A stretch of DNA of 64,000 nucleotides from contig NZ_LMEM01000013.1 in assembly GCF_001426345.1 (NCBI RefSeq), forward strand, positions 230,108 through 294,107. The letters are read 5' to 3'. Origin of the DNA: Devosia sp. Root436. Its GTDB lineage: Bacteria; Pseudomonadota; Alphaproteobacteria; Rhizobiales; Devosiaceae. Below the pieces are notes generated by a model, which searched no databases, was not told where the DNA came from, and was given only the letters and a program-made list of their open reading frames with translations. Position numbers and translations under genes: made by a program. Each line of letters opens with the position of its first letter. Positions within the stretch are counted from its first letter, which is position 1. This document shows positions 1-8,556 of the stretch, one piece after another.

Positions 1-2
1 AC

Positions 3-230
3 GCGGTGCAGTCCGTCGTCACCAATGGCTTCGATCCCGCCGCGCCCGAAGGCGTGCTGGAACTGCTGGCCATCACCTTCAAGCCCATCGACGGACCGGC
101 CGGCATTGTCGAACTCAGCTTTGCCGGTGGCGGCACCGTGCGGCTGGGCGTCGAATGTCTCGAAGCGCGCCTTTCCGATCTCGGCGCCGTCTGGGCCGCC
201 TCGGCCAAACCCGCCCACGCCCTCGACTAA
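3..230 (+). CDS. DUF2948-like protein, C-terminal part
   Basis: The reading frame is open from the window edge and ends in TAA at 228-230, so only the last 75 residues are visible. The segment has FDPAAPEGVLELLAI and FAGGGTVRLGVECLEARLSDLG, as in the C-terminus of the small DUF2948 family, which in Hyphomicrobiales usually sits directly before hisD. Its biochemical role is unknown. It ends 9 bases before hisD and is probably in the same operon. The family call is from memory of the pattern; the N-terminus is outside the window. Confidence 0.7.
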   Translation, partial: AVQSVVTNGFDPAAPEGVLELLAITFKPIDGPAGIVELSFAGGGTVRLGVECLEARLSDLGAVWAASAKPAHALD

Positions 231-239
231 GGACAGCTG

Positions 240-1532
240 ATGCCCATTCGCCTCGACAGCGCCGATGCCGATTTCGAGCAGCTATTCCAGGAACTGCTCG
301 ACGGCAAGCGCGAGTCCAGCCAGGACGTCAGCGATATCGTCGCCGGCATCATCGCCGATGTGCGGGCGCGTGGCGACGAGGCAGTGGTGGAACTGACCAA
401 CAGGTTCGATCGCACCCATTTCACCGCCGCCGACCTGCGCATTTCCGAAGCCGAGATCGACAAGGCGGCCGCCCGCGTCACCTCGGAGGTCCGCGCGGCG
501 CTGCAGACGGCGCATGACCGCATCCGGGCGCATCACGAAAAGCAGAAGCCCGCCGACCACATCTATACCGACCCGCTGGGGGTCATCCTGGGCACCCGCT
601 GGACCCCGGTCGATGCCGTGGGCATCTACGTGCCCGGCGGCCTCGCCAACTATCCGTCCTCGGTGCTGATGAATGCCGTGCCCGCCAAGGTGGCCGGTGT
701 CGAGCGCATCGCCATGGTGGTGCCGACGCCGGGCGGGCAGATCGCCGCCCCCATCCTGCTCGCCGCCAAGATGGCCGGCGTTACCGAGATTTACCGCGTC
801 GGCGGCGCCCAGGCCGTCGCGGCTCTTGCCTATGGCACAGCAACCATTGCCCCGGTCGACAAGATCGTCGGCCCCGGCAACGCCTTCGTCGCGTCGGCCA
901 AGCGCCAGGTCTTCGGCAAGGTCGGTATCGACATGATCGCCGGCCCTTCAGAAGTGCTGGTCATCGCCGATGGCTCGGCCAACCCCGCATGGGTTGCCGC
1001 CGATCTCATCGCCCAGGCCGAACACGGGGCAGGGGCCCGCTCCATTCTCGTCACCACCGAAAAGGGGCTGGCCGACGCGGTTGCCGCCGAGGTGGACCGG
1101 CAGATCGACCTGCTGCCCAATCCGGCCAATGCCCGCGAGGGCTGGGAGGTCCACAGCGCCATCATCACCGTTTCCTCGCTCACCGAGGCCGTTGCCCTCG
1201 CCAATCGCATCGCCTCCGAGCATATCGAACTGGCGCTCGACGATCCGCAGTCCATCCTGCCCGCCATCCGCCATGCCGGCGCAATCTTCCTCGGCCACCA
1301 CACGCCCGAGGCCATCGGCGATTATGTCGGCGGCTCCAACCACGTCCTGCCCACGGCCGGCACCGCGCGGTTCGCCTCGGGTCTGGGCGTGCTCGACTTC
1401 ATGAAGCGCACCTCCATCCTGGGCTGCGATCCGACGACGCTGGCCGCGCTGGGCGAGGCGGCGGTCACCCTGGCCGAGGTGGAAGGCCTCGACGGCCACG
1501 GTCGGTCGGTATCGATAAGGCTCAACCGTTGA
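240..1532 (+). CDS. hisD: Histidinol dehydrogenase
   Basis: This 430-residue protein matches the length of HisD, the zinc enzyme that makes the last two NAD-dependent oxidations of L-histidinol to L-histidine in the cytoplasm. Visible family motifs are VGGAQAVAALAYGT, VGPGNAFVASAKRQVFG, the zinc-ligand region AQAEHGAGA, SEHIEL and DYVGGSNHVLPT. The ATG at 240 follows an AGGACAG Shine-Dalgarno sequence. It lies between the DUF2948-like gene and the UPF0262/phosphatase gene, an arrangement widespread in Hyphomicrobiales. No odd features are seen. Confidence 0.96.
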   Translation: MPIRLDSADADFEQLFQELLDGKRESSQDVSDIVAGIIADVRARGDEAVVELTNRFDRTHFTAADLRISEAEIDKAAARVTSEVRAALQTAHDRIRAHHEKQKPADHIYTDPLGVILGTRWTPVDAVGIYVPGGLANYPSSVLMNAVPAKVAGVERIAMVVPTPGGQIAAPILLAAKMAGVTEIYRVGGAQAVAALAYGTATIAPVDKIVGPGNAFVASAKRQVFGKVGIDMIAGPSEVLVIADGSANPAWVAADLIAQAEHGAGARSILVTTEKGLADAVAAEVDRQIDLLPNPANAREGWEVHSAIITVSSLTEAVALANRIASEHIELALDDPQSILPAIRHAGAIFLGHHTPEAIGDYVGGSNHVLPTAGTARFASGLGVLDFMKRTSILGCDPTTLAALGEAAVTLAEVEGLDGHGRSVSIRLNR

Positions 1533-1540
1533 GCATTTCG

Positions 1541-2500
1541 ATGGAAAGCCAGGCGAAACCCACCAATACGGATCGCCTGGTCACCGTGACGCTCGACCCC
1601 AATACCATCACCTCGATCAATCCCGACGAGGTGCATGAATGGCGCATCGCCATCTATGACCTGCTGGAAGAAAACACTTTCCGGCCCGCCCGCGTCACGG
1701 CCACCGGGCCCTTCGCGCTGCATATGTCGATCATCGGCAATTCCATCGTGCTCGATGTGCGCCACCCCGAAACCTTCCAGCCCATCGCCGCGCACTATCT
1801 GTCGCTCACCCCGTTCCGCCGGCTGATCCGCGACTATTTCCGTATCCGCGACGCCTATTACGAAGCCATCCGCTCGGCCCAGCCCTTCCAGATCGAAACC
1901 GTCGACATGGCGCGCCGCGGCATGCACAACGAGGCGGCCGAACTGCTGCGCACGCGGCTGACCAACAAGATCATCGTCGATCTCAACACCGCGCGGCGCC
2001 TGTTCACCCTCATCTGCGCCGTGCAGCCCTATGCCAGCAGGATCGACGAGGCGACGAGCGAACTGCCCTCGGTGCTCTTCGTCTGCTCGATGAATTCGGT
2101 GCGCTCGCCCATGGCCGCGGCTTTGGCCCGCCAGGCCTTTCCCGGCCGCATCATCGCCCGCTCGGTGGGCGTCAATGGCGGCAAGGCCGACCAGTTCGTG
2201 CACGAGGTGATGGAAGAGATCGGCATTGATATGAGCGTGCACACGCCCCATATCCTGGACGAACTGGTTGCCAACCACTTCGACCTGGTCATTACCCTCT
2301 CCGAAGACGCGCCCGAAGCCGTGACCCGCAAGGGTCTCGAAGCCGGCGCGGTCGAACACTGGACGACAGCGGATCCGTCTTTGGTGGAGGGCAATCGCGA
2401 ACTGGTGCTGAACGCCTATCGCGAACTGCGCGACAGCCTGCGCAAGCAGGTGCGCACCCGCCTCGAACCTCTGGTTTCCGGTGGTTCACAAATCCGTTGA
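1541..2500 (+). CDS. UPF0262 domain fused to low-molecular-weight protein tyrosine phosphatase-like domain
   Basis: One uninterrupted 319-residue frame carries two modules that are usually neighbouring genes in related bacteria. Residues about 10-160 match UPF0262 (RLVTVTLD, LLEENTF, ALHMSIIGNSIVLDVRHP). Residues about 175-305 form an LMW-PTP/arsenate-reductase-like domain with the P-loop C-x5-R at Cys182-Arg188 (VCSMNSVRSP) and a candidate general acid Asp278 in TTADPSL. No start codon lies between the modules that would give a separate intact phosphatase, so the fusion is real in this sequence. A TTG at 1529, overlapping the hisD stop, is an alternative start. Substrates are unknown. Confidence 0.85.
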   Translation: MESQAKPTNTDRLVTVTLDPNTITSINPDEVHEWRIAIYDLLEENTFRPARVTATGPFALHMSIIGNSIVLDVRHPETFQPIAAHYLSLTPFRRLIRDYFRIRDAYYEAIRSAQPFQIETVDMARRGMHNEAAELLRTRLTNKIIVDLNTARRLFTLICAVQPYASRIDEATSELPSVLFVCSMNSVRSPMAAALARQAFPGRIIARSVGVNGGKADQFVHEVMEEIGIDMSVHTPHILDELVANHFDLVITLSEDAPEAVTRKGLEAGAVEHWTTADPSLVEGNRELVLNAYRELRDSLRKQVRTRLEPLVSGGSQIR

Positions 2501-2574
2501 ATTGAAGTAGGTAGAGACCACTTTCCGACCCGTGGCCGGCAAGCTATGCCCCTATGGGTCTATCAGGAGACAGT

Positions 2575-2793
2575 ATGGCGAAGGAAGAAGTGCTCGAATT
2601 TCCGGGCGTGGTGACTGAATTGCTCCCCAATGCGACGTTCCGCGTCAAGTTGGAGAACGAGCATGAGATCATTGCCCACACCGCCGGCCGCATGCGCAAG
2701 AACCGTATCCGCGTCCTGGCCGGCGACAAGGTCCTGTGCGAAATGACGCCCTACGACCTGACCAAGGGCCGTATTACCTACCGCTTCAAATAA
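2575..2793 (+). CDS. infA: Translation initiation factor IF-1
   Basis: This 72-residue S1/OB-fold protein has the standard IF-1 length and sequence ([60 protein letters not shown]). IF-1 binds the ribosomal A site during initiation. The ATG at 2575 follows a GGAGA Shine-Dalgarno sequence; an in-frame ATG seven codons upstream would add a non-conserved extension. The neighbours maf and yacG follow closely, a common alphaproteobacterial order. Confidence 0.97.
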   Translation: MAKEEVLEFPGVVTELLPNATFRVKLENEHEIIAHTAGRMRKNRIRVLAGDKVLCEMTPYDLTKGRITYRFK

Positions 2794-2804
2794 AGGCAGC
2801 AGAG

Positions 2805-3443
2805 ATGGCCAGCCGTCCGGATTTGATCCTGGCCTCCGCCTCGCCGCGCCGGCTCGCCTTGCTCAATCAGATCGGCATCGAGCCCGAGCATCTGGTGCCA
2901 GCCCATGTAGACGAGACGCCCGAAAAGGGCGAATTGCCGCGCAAGCTGGCCATCCGCCTCGCCGACCTCAAGGCTCTCACCGCCCAGCACAAGGCCCGCT
3001 CCGCCGGTTTCGGCCAGGGCGCGATCGTGCTTGCGGCGGACACTGTGGTCGCCGTTGGCCGCCGCATCCTGCCCAAGGCCGAGACCATGGACGAGGCCAC
3101 CGAGTGCCTGCGCCTGCTCTCGGGCCGGTCTCACCGCGTTTATACCGCCCTGACGGTGCTCACGCCCTCCGGCGCCAAACGCCAGCGCCTGGTCGAAACC
3201 CGCCTGCGCTTCAAGCGCCTCTCTAACAGAGAGATGGAATCCTACCTGGCCAGCGCCGAGTGGCGCGACAAGGCGGGTGGTTATGCCATCCAGGGCATTG
3301 CCGGCGCTTTCGTGGTCAAGCTTTCCGGCTCCTATACCGCCGTTGTCGGCCTGCCGCTGATGGAAACCGCCCAGCTCCTCGCCGGCGAGGGCTATCCGGT
3401 CCATTTCAACTGGCTCAACCAGTCCACGCTGTCAGGCGTCTGA
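2805..3443 (+). CDS. maf: Maf family nucleoside triphosphate pyrophosphatase
   Basis: This 212-residue protein has the Maf signature [12 protein letters not shown] near its N-terminus, the acidic catalytic motif LAADTVV and the family motif [10 protein letters not shown]. Maf proteins hydrolyse non-canonical or modified nucleotides such as dTTP/UTP or m7GTP; which substrate is used here cannot be read from sequence alone. It starts 11 bases after infA and its stop overlaps the yacG start (TGATG), so infA-maf-yacG are probably co-transcribed. Confidence 0.93.
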   Translation: MASRPDLILASASPRRLALLNQIGIEPEHLVPAHVDETPEKGELPRKLAIRLADLKALTAQHKARSAGFGQGAIVLAADTVVAVGRRILPKAETMDEATECLRLLSGRSHRVYTALTVLTPSGAKRQRLVETRLRFKRLSNREMESYLASAEWRDKAGGYAIQGIAGAFVVKLSGSYTAVVGLPLMETAQLLAGEGYPVHFNWLNQSTLSGV

Positions 3444-3637
3444 TGCCCACGGCCAAAAAATGCCCGATCTGCGGCAAGCCCGCGACTGAAGAGTTCAAGC
3501 CCTTCTGCTCCAAACGCTGCGCCGACGTCGATCTCAACCGCTGGCTATCAGGCAATTATGTCATTCCGGCCCGGGACGACGAGCCCGTGGCCGATGACGA
3601 TCCGAACCTGCCCAAGCTCGATGACGAGGACTTTTAG
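3443..3637 (+). CDS. yacG: DNA gyrase inhibitor / zinc-binding protein YacG
   Basis: This 64-residue protein has the YacG four-cysteine zinc site C-P-I-C and C-S-K-R-C followed by the conserved [13 protein letters not shown] and an acidic tail. YacG binds GyrB and inhibits gyrase in Escherichia coli. The ATG overlaps the maf stop codon as TGATG, which supports the start and translational coupling. Confidence 0.93.
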   Translation: MPTAKKCPICGKPATEEFKPFCSKRCADVDLNRWLSGNYVIPARDDEPVADDDPNLPKLDDEDF

Positions 3638-3820
3638 GCCTTCGAAGACCTCTTGGTGAGCCCGTCGAACCACGAAGGCCACTGGGCTGCGGCCCGCTGC
3701 GGCAGAGGTCTCCACCCGCCCACGCAAACTCCTTGTCCACATACCCTTTTCCCGCTTGCGTGGCCAAAACCCATCCCCTATAAGGCCGATGGCTTTCAGC
3801 CGAGGCGGACTTCCGCCATT

Positions 3821-3896
3821 GCCCGGGTAGCTCAGTTGGTAGAGCAGCGGATTGAAAATCCGCGTGTCACTGGTTCGATTCCGGTCCCGGGCACCA
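3821..3896 (+). tRNA. tRNA-Phe(GAA), prophage integration target
   Basis: The 76-base cloverleaf has acceptor arms GCCCGGG and CCCGGGC, a D-loop with AGCTCAGTTGGTAGAG, the anticodon loop TTGAAAA with anticodon GAA, a T-loop GGTTCGATTCC and an encoded CCA. The gene is intact. Its 3' part from base 3848 is also the left attachment site, so the phage restores the tRNA 3' end on integration. Confidence 0.97.
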
Positions 3897-3897
3897 C
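3848..3897 (+). repeat. attL core (50-bp direct repeat)
   Basis: This segment is identical to 50822-50871 over 50 bases. It covers the anticodon stem-loop to the CCA end of tRNA-Phe plus one base. The flanking bases differ (G versus T before, C versus A after). Location in the 3' half of a tRNA is classic for tyrosine integrases. Confidence 0.95.
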
Positions 3898-4231
3898 CTA
3901 TTTCTTAAATAAACTCAAATAGTTGTAGGTGGCATTGGTCCTATCGAGCACCGCCCCGTGTGACATTCGTGCGCCACGCGCAAACCCCAGCGATTCCGGG
4001 CGGTCACTTCCGGCCCCGGTAAATCCATGTCACATGAAATGGCACATCGAATGGTCTATAGTCGGTACTCATGGCCGATGTAATCGATCGCCCTCGCTGT
4101 GGGCAGCGGCGGCAGCCTCGAGCTGCGGGCGCGAAGCGTTGGCGCGGATCACGCTGCCGTTGACCGGTCGATTGTTTGACTTCAACGACCTTGACGCATA
4201 TTGAGCCCGCTACCCAAGGGAAGCCGGCCCT
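3898..4231. other. 334-base left-end non-coding region
   Basis: No convincing gene is seen; the longest frame (3929-4204) has no recognisable protein character. It starts with an AT-rich inverted repeat (CTATTT at 3898 and AAATAG ending at 3922) just after attL, which could be integrase arm-binding sequence or a weak terminator for the tRNA. A segment near 4030-4050 (cacatgaaatggcacat) loosely resembles one near 50769-50785 close to attR. Confidence 0.5.
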
Positions 4232-5443
4232 GTGAAAAAGCGATCGTCGGATAGGCAGTTCAGGGACGCAGCGCAGGTTCGGCGCCGTTACGCTCGTTAT
4301 CTCCGACGTGCACTTGTCCTCCTTATTCGGCGCAAAGGACGACCGGCGTTAAGCACGCTTCAGCGGTCGACGTCCAACCGCCGCAAAATGCCGGCAGGCT
4401 ACTACACTTCGCCGAAGGAGGCACGGGCGATGCCGGTGCCTCCCATCTTCGCAGTCGAGAATGCAGAATTCCTCGAGTGGCTGTCGAACTCGTTCTCGCG
4501 CAGCAGTAGGCACTTGGCCAGGATCACGCGCCGACGCGCCCAAGGACGCAGGATCAAGCGGGTTCGAGGCCTGTCGTACAGCGACTTCGCGATGATCAAA
4601 CAGATGACGCCCGAGGCAGCACTGGTCGTTGCAGCGCTCTACGACAGAAACCGCACGCTGTCTCAGTCCGCGACGCATGTGTACAACCTTGCGGACTGGA
4701 GCCCTAGCGTCAGGGACACTCTAGGCCGCATTGGCTTCTTTGAGATTTTGGGATTACCTTCAAATGAGGTGATAGCCCTGTCCGACCCACTAACGCGGAT
4801 AGAGCGCTTCAATTCAAGCGCGCAAGTGGAGTCGGTGGAGCTAGGCCAACTCGTCGAAAAACTGCTCGACTACCTGATTGCCGCCCATCCAGGCTGCCTT
4901 ACCGGGGACGAAACAGTGGCTCGGACCATAAAGCTGTATTCAGCGCTTATCGAGGCAACGGAGAACACTCGCCGTCACGCCTATCCCGTCGACTTCAGCT
5001 CGGCAAACCCTGTGCAGCCTAACTGGTGGCTCACCGGCGCGATTACGGAAGCGGAACGCAAGCTCTCTCTGGTCGTTTACGATCAAGGAATTTCCATTCC
5101 CGGGAGCCTTGCCGCTCATCGTGATTCTCAATGGGCGGGCCACAATTATGTCAACCGGGTATTGAAGAGATTTACCAAAGGGGCATTTGATGATGATGAC
5201 CCGATCTCAGACCATGCAAAGATACGCCTTGCCATGCGACACGGCTGGACCTCGACTTCATCATCGCATCGCGGTAAAGGGCTGCCAGTTGTGCGCGAGG
5301 CTATTTCTCACTGCCAGCATGGCATCCTTCATATTTTGAGTAGGAATGGCGCGTATCGTGAGGAAACTGGAAGGAAGCCGCAATCATGGCACTTGAGTTC
5401 GCCAATGCCAGGAACGCTCATCATATGGGACCTTTGGCTATGA
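4232..5443 (+). CDS. GHKL (histidine-kinase-like) ATPase, first gene of a three-gene cassette
   Basis: This is a 403-residue protein starting at GTG 4232 (AAGGGAAG upstream; an ATG at 4388 is an alternative). The last ~170 residues have GHKL ATPase motifs: an N-box with Glu241 and Asn245 (EATENTRRHA), a G1 box with Asp284 (YDQGISIPG), a G2-like HRGKGLPVV near 346-354 and the closing GTLIIWDL. There is no HisKA dimerisation helix, receiver domain or membrane segment. The arginine-rich N-terminal 110 residues could bind nucleic acid, but this is inference. The stop overlaps the next gene as ATGA. The pairing with a STAS-like protein recalls anti-sigma kinase/antagonist partner switching (RsbW/SpoIIAB type). 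The biological role is not established. Confidence 0.75.
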   Translation: MKKRSSDRQFRDAAQVRRRYARYLRRALVLLIRRKGRPALSTLQRSTSNRRKMPAGYYTSPKEARAMPVPPIFAVENAEFLEWLSNSFSRSSRHLARITRRRAQGRRIKRVRGLSYSDFAMIKQMTPEAALVVAALYDRNRTLSQSATHVYNLADWSPSVRDTLGRIGFFEILGLPSNEVIALSDPLTRIERFNSSAQVESVELGQLVEKLLDYLIAAHPGCLTGDETVARTIKLYSALIEATENTRRHAYPVDFSSANPVQPNWWLTGAITEAERKLSLVVYDQGISIPGSLAAHRDSQWAGHNYVNRVLKRFTKGAFDDDDPISDHAKIRLAMRHGWTSTSSSHRGKGLPVVREAISHCQHGILHILSRNGAYREETGRKPQSWHLSSPMPGTLIIWDLWL

Positions 5444-5796
5444 CCGCTCATCCAGCGGCCGCATCACCGATCATTATTGCCGATGATTTCTCGCGCTTTC
5501 CCGGCGGCAGATATCGCGCCGATGGCGACAACAGTGGCGAGGAGTTCCGAGAGGACTACCTCGTTCATGCCATTGACGCTGCGCGTACAGCGGGTCGCCC
5601 TGTAACTGTCGTCCTCGACGGCGTAGCCGGATATCCCGCATCCTTCCTGGAAGAGGCTTTTGGCGGCCTCGTTCGTGAGGGGCACTTCACTAAGGCCGAT
5701 CTGCGCAAGTGGCTTGTGATTGAAGCGTCGTCTCTCTACCAGACTTTTCAGGTTCTCACTTGGAGCTACATCGACCAGGCTAAGCCTAAGACGTGA
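5440..5796 (+). CDS. STAS-like (DUF4325-type) protein
   Basis: This is a 118-residue protein. ATG 5440 overlaps the upstream stop (ATGA); a start at 5386 inside the ATPase gene is less likely. It shows the DUF4325 pattern: an early DDFSRFPGGRYRADGD, then SGEEFREDYL, then LDGVAGYPASFLEEAFGGLVR. DUF4325 is a STAS-fold relative. The conserved Ser in YPASFLEEAFGG sits where SpoIIAA-type antagonists carry their phosphorylated Ser, a positional inference only. It is coupled on both sides (ATGA before, GTGA after), so it is made in step with the ATPase and the membrane protein. Confidence 0.8.
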   Translation: MTAHPAAASPIIIADDFSRFPGGRYRADGDNSGEEFREDYLVHAIDAARTAGRPVTVVLDGVAGYPASFLEEAFGGLVREGHFTKADLRKWLVIEASSLYQTFQVLTWSYIDQAKPKT

Positions 5797-6284
5797 CGGG
5801 CGGGCGGTTCTCTGAACTTGTCCTCGCCGCGCTCTTTGGGGCGTGCTCTGCGCTGATCCTGGCCTGGCTCAAGTCCAGCCGCGATGACCACTGGGAAACC
5901 TTTAAGCACTTTATCGAGCAGGTGATGGCCGTCGCAGAGGATGGCACCGATTACTGGCTACTCGACGCCAATGACGATAACCGCCTCCGACTTGAAGCAA
6001 AAATACTGGGCGGGCAGACCTACCTGCAACATCACTCCCTGTTGGTATTCGGCCGACTTCGCGTCCATGAGATGATGCCCCTGGTGCAAAGTCTGGCGCT
6101 GTTTCTGGATTCTCTATCTGGCGGAGACTTCCGTAGCCCCACGCGCACAGCCGACTTTCAGCGCGCGTCAGATTGCCAAGTGCGAGCAGCCGAACTTGCG
6201 GTGCTGGCCCGTCAAACATTTTCGAAGTCGGTTACGCTCATGGCGATGTTTAAGCGCTTCACGCGCTACCCATTCGCGGGCTGA
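5793..6284 (+). CDS. Membrane-anchored helical protein, third gene of the cassette
   Basis: This is a 163-residue protein with start GTG 5793 overlapping the previous stop as GTGA. It has one N-terminal hydrophobic segment (LVLAALFGACSALILAWL, residues about 9-26) followed by positive charges (KSSR), so the remaining ~135 helical residues are probably cytoplasmic. I recognise no family. The coupling suggests it is the output or sensor component of the ATPase/STAS pair. It ends 81 bases from the convergent integrase gene. Confidence 0.7.
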   Translation: MTGGRFSELVLAALFGACSALILAWLKSSRDDHWETFKHFIEQVMAVAEDGTDYWLLDANDDNRLRLEAKILGGQTYLQHHSLLVFGRLRVHEMMPLVQSLALFLDSLSGGDFRSPTRTADFQRASDCQVRAAELAVLARQTFSKSVTLMAMFKRFTRYPFAG

Positions 6285-6365
6285 AACACCAACCTCATTT
6301 GCCGCGCACGTACCGCCGCCAGAGCGTCATTCTGCATCAGCAGTGCATGACCAGCCCTCCGCATT

Positions 6366-7601
6366 TCATCCCAGTAGCGCCGCCGCCGCGGCGCTCATCT
6401 CGCTGCCGTCGTCTAGTCGCTCGAACAGGTGGCTGTAGGTGTTCATCGTGATGACGATGGACGAGTGCCCGAGCCGCTCCTGGACCTCTTTCGGCGACAG
6501 GCCCAACCCGCCGGCCTTCGTCGAGTTGATCAGCCAACTGGCGTTGAAGTGTCTCAGGGCGTGCATGCCGGTATATTTCGCGGCGAGCACCGGCTTTCCC
6601 TCCGCATCGACCTCCCCGGTGTCCACCGTCACACCAGCCCGCACCATCGCCGGGCACAACCCGCGATTGATGATGTTGGCCAGGCTCTCGACCTTGCCCT
6701 GGCCGTTGGGGAACACGAGCTGTAGCACCTTTGCCGGCTGCCCAGCGTCGCCCTTCTTGCCGGTGTCCTTCCGCGGGCAGACTAGCCGCCATTCCCTCAG
6801 AGCGTTGACGACCAGCGCCGGCAGCGAGACATAGCGCTCGCTGGTTTCTGTCTTCGGCCGGCCAATCGCGTTGTACCGATCCGCGCGCTGGCGGACGTAC
6901 ACGCCGCCCTTGACCAGATCGACATCATCCCAGACCAGGCCCCGCAGCTCACTGGCCCTCAGTCCGCCGAACACTGCCACGAGCATCAGCGGGCGCCATC
7001 GGCCGCGCAGATGTCCCAGGAAGGCTTTGACCTCGTCGGGCGAGGGAATGTCCACCCCGACCCTCAACTTGCCCTTGGCGCGCTTCTCTGCGCGCGCGTC
7101 GGCACCATTCCCCAGCCCCCTCATGTCCCGCACTACGTTCCTCACGGCGTGGCCGCGCTTTTGCGCGTTCGCGAGTATGCTGCCCAGGCTGACCATCACC
7201 TTCTTGATCATGGCGGCCGAGCGTCCGGCGTCGTGCAACTCGTCCTCGAACTTGCTCAGCACCACCGGCGTCAGGGCGGGGAGCTTCACGTGACCTATTG
7301 CCGGGTTGATATGCAGATCCAGGTGCTGTCGGTATTGGGCGATGGTGGCCTGCTCCCGGCCGGCGCGCTGCTTGGCCTTGATCCACAGGTCCCCCGCTTC
7401 TTCGATCGTGATGCTATCGCTCGGGGCGATGTGCGTACCGTCGGCTACCTCAGTGCTGGCTCGCTTCTCGTAGGCCTCGGCATCCTTCTTCAGCTTGAAC
7501 TGCTTCCGATGGCGCCTGCCGGCGGCGTCGACATAGTCCGCAACCCATGCCTGATTGGGGCCGGCTATGGAGTCAGGGAAAAAGCGCTTACGGACGGACA
7601 T
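6366..7601 (-). CDS. int: Phage tyrosine integrase
   Basis: This 411-residue protein has an N-terminal arm-type DNA-binding region, a SAM-like core-binding domain (about 70-170) and a catalytic domain. The tyrosine-recombinase residues are visible: Arg in GGLRASELRG, His-x-x-Arg in MHALRHFNAS, LGHSS and the nucleophile Tyr in MNTYSHLF near the end. It points toward attL and is the closest recombinase to the tRNA, so it most likely catalyses the tRNA-Phe insertion. ATG 7601 overlaps the Abi_2 stop (TGATG) and has GGAGGGG upstream; longer upstream frames run into the Abi_2 gene. Integrase translation is therefore coupled to the Abi_2 gene. Confidence 0.96.
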   Translation of the reverse strand: MSVRKRFFPDSIAGPNQAWVADYVDAAGRRHRKQFKLKKDAEAYEKRASTEVADGTHIAPSDSITIEEAGDLWIKAKQRAGREQATIAQYRQHLDLHINPAIGHVKLPALTPVVLSKFEDELHDAGRSAAMIKKVMVSLGSILANAQKRGHAVRNVVRDMRGLGNGADARAEKRAKGKLRVGVDIPSPDEVKAFLGHLRGRWRPLMLVAVFGGLRASELRGLVWDDVDLVKGGVYVRQRADRYNAIGRPKTETSERYVSLPALVVNALREWRLVCPRKDTGKKGDAGQPAKVLQLVFPNGQGKVESLANIINRGLCPAMVRAGVTVDTGEVDAEGKPVLAAKYTGMHALRHFNASWLINSTKAGGLGLSPKEVQERLGHSSIVITMNTYSHLFERLDDGSEMSAAAAALLG

Positions 7602-8536
7602 CAGGCCCCTCCATTGTTGGCTATGGCTGTCGCTGGCGGTTTCCAAGCTGGCAATGTCAGCCAGTTGTCGGGGAAGCCCATTGCATCGAGCTTTGCATGA
7701 TCGCAGGAGGCGACAAGCTCGCGGAGCCGCTGGCGCCAATCAGAAGTCGGCGCCACAATCCCCATTAAATAGCCGAGCATCGCGAGCGTGTTGTAGAGTC
7801 GCCGTTCGGTGTGAGGATTCATGGCAAGCCTGAGCGACGACGGCGCGTTCGGTACCTTCATCGTCACCGTGAATTGCTTGTTCCAGAGCCTGCCGTGATG
7901 GGCGCAGATGTTGCGAACATAGGTCAGATGGTGAGCGCAGGATGCCAACACTTTTTCATCAAGGCCATAGACCTTGGCGACGGCCTGCCGATCAGCGCGC
8001 GCTTTGAGATTGCTGTACCATTTCGACAGTTGCCCAAGGGACATGATCTCCGAAATCATCCAGATGGGCGGATGCTCAGGGTCATCGTACTTGGTCTTGT
8101 AGTGCTTGATGAAGGTGTCCTTGGACCAGTCGATCTCATCGAGCAGGGAATTCAGGGCCCGTGCGAACTGGTCGCTTCGGGCGTAGAGGGCTGGGTCCAG
8201 GTAACCGTGCGGGCCGTACTGGATGGCCAGCCGATAGGCCCACGCGCCACGAAGTGAAACTTCAACGCGCTCGATCGCGTCCATGACCAGGAGCCTGAGC
8301 TGGCGATCGAAGACGTACAGGGATATGGCGTCGTCTAGAGAAGTTCCGTCGGCGAACTTGTGTTCACCGTCAACCTGCGCCGGCACTTCGAATGGAAGCC
8401 AGTACGCCCTCAATCGATAGTAGCTGATGTGCTGCAGGTAATGGTCGGCCTTGCCCTTGTCGGGCACTGACATGCCGCGTCCTTCGAGCTTCTCGATCTG
8501 CCGCTGGATGGTCAGGGAGGGCTTGGTGAACTTCAT
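7601..8536 (-). CDS. Abi_2 (AbiD/AbiF-type) HEPN abortive-infection protein
   Basis: This 311-residue protein matches the Abi_2 family over its length: N-terminal FTKPSLTIQRQIEKL, LQHISYYRLRAYWLPF, ISLYVFDRQLRLLVMDAIERVE, PIWMISEIMSLGQLSKWY, and the HEPN RNase motif R-x4-H at Arg208-His213 (RNICAH). HEPN proteins of this group are RNA-targeting toxins in phage exclusion. ATG 8536 has GGTGA upstream; a TTG at 8560 would start inside the preceding RNA element. It is preceded by a strong structured element (8557-8621) and coupled downstream to the integrase. A role in superinfection exclusion is inferred. Confidence 0.88.
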   Translation of the reverse strand: MKFTKPSLTIQRQIEKLEGRGMSVPDKGKADHYLQHISYYRLRAYWLPFEVPAQVDGEHKFADGTSLDDAISLYVFDRQLRLLVMDAIERVEVSLRGAWAYRLAIQYGPHGYLDPALYARSDQFARALNSLLDEIDWSKDTFIKHYKTKYDDPEHPPIWMISEIMSLGQLSKWYSNLKARADRQAVAKVYGLDEKVLASCAHHLTYVRNICAHHGRLWNKQFTVTMKVPNAPSSLRLAMNPHTERRLYNTLAMLGYLMGIVAPTSDWRQRLRELVASCDHAKLDAMGFPDNWLTLPAWKPPATAIANNGGA

Positions 8537-8556
8537 CGTGTCACCAGAGGCCAGAA

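Noticed and set aside
989..1540. Upstream extension of the UPF0262/phosphatase frame through hisD
   Set aside because: It overlaps a well-conserved hisD in another frame and has arginine- and proline-rich shadow composition; the conserved domain begins after 1541.
3929..4204. 91-residue frame after attL
   Set aside because: No ribosome-binding site, no recognisable protein character and no coupling to neighbours.
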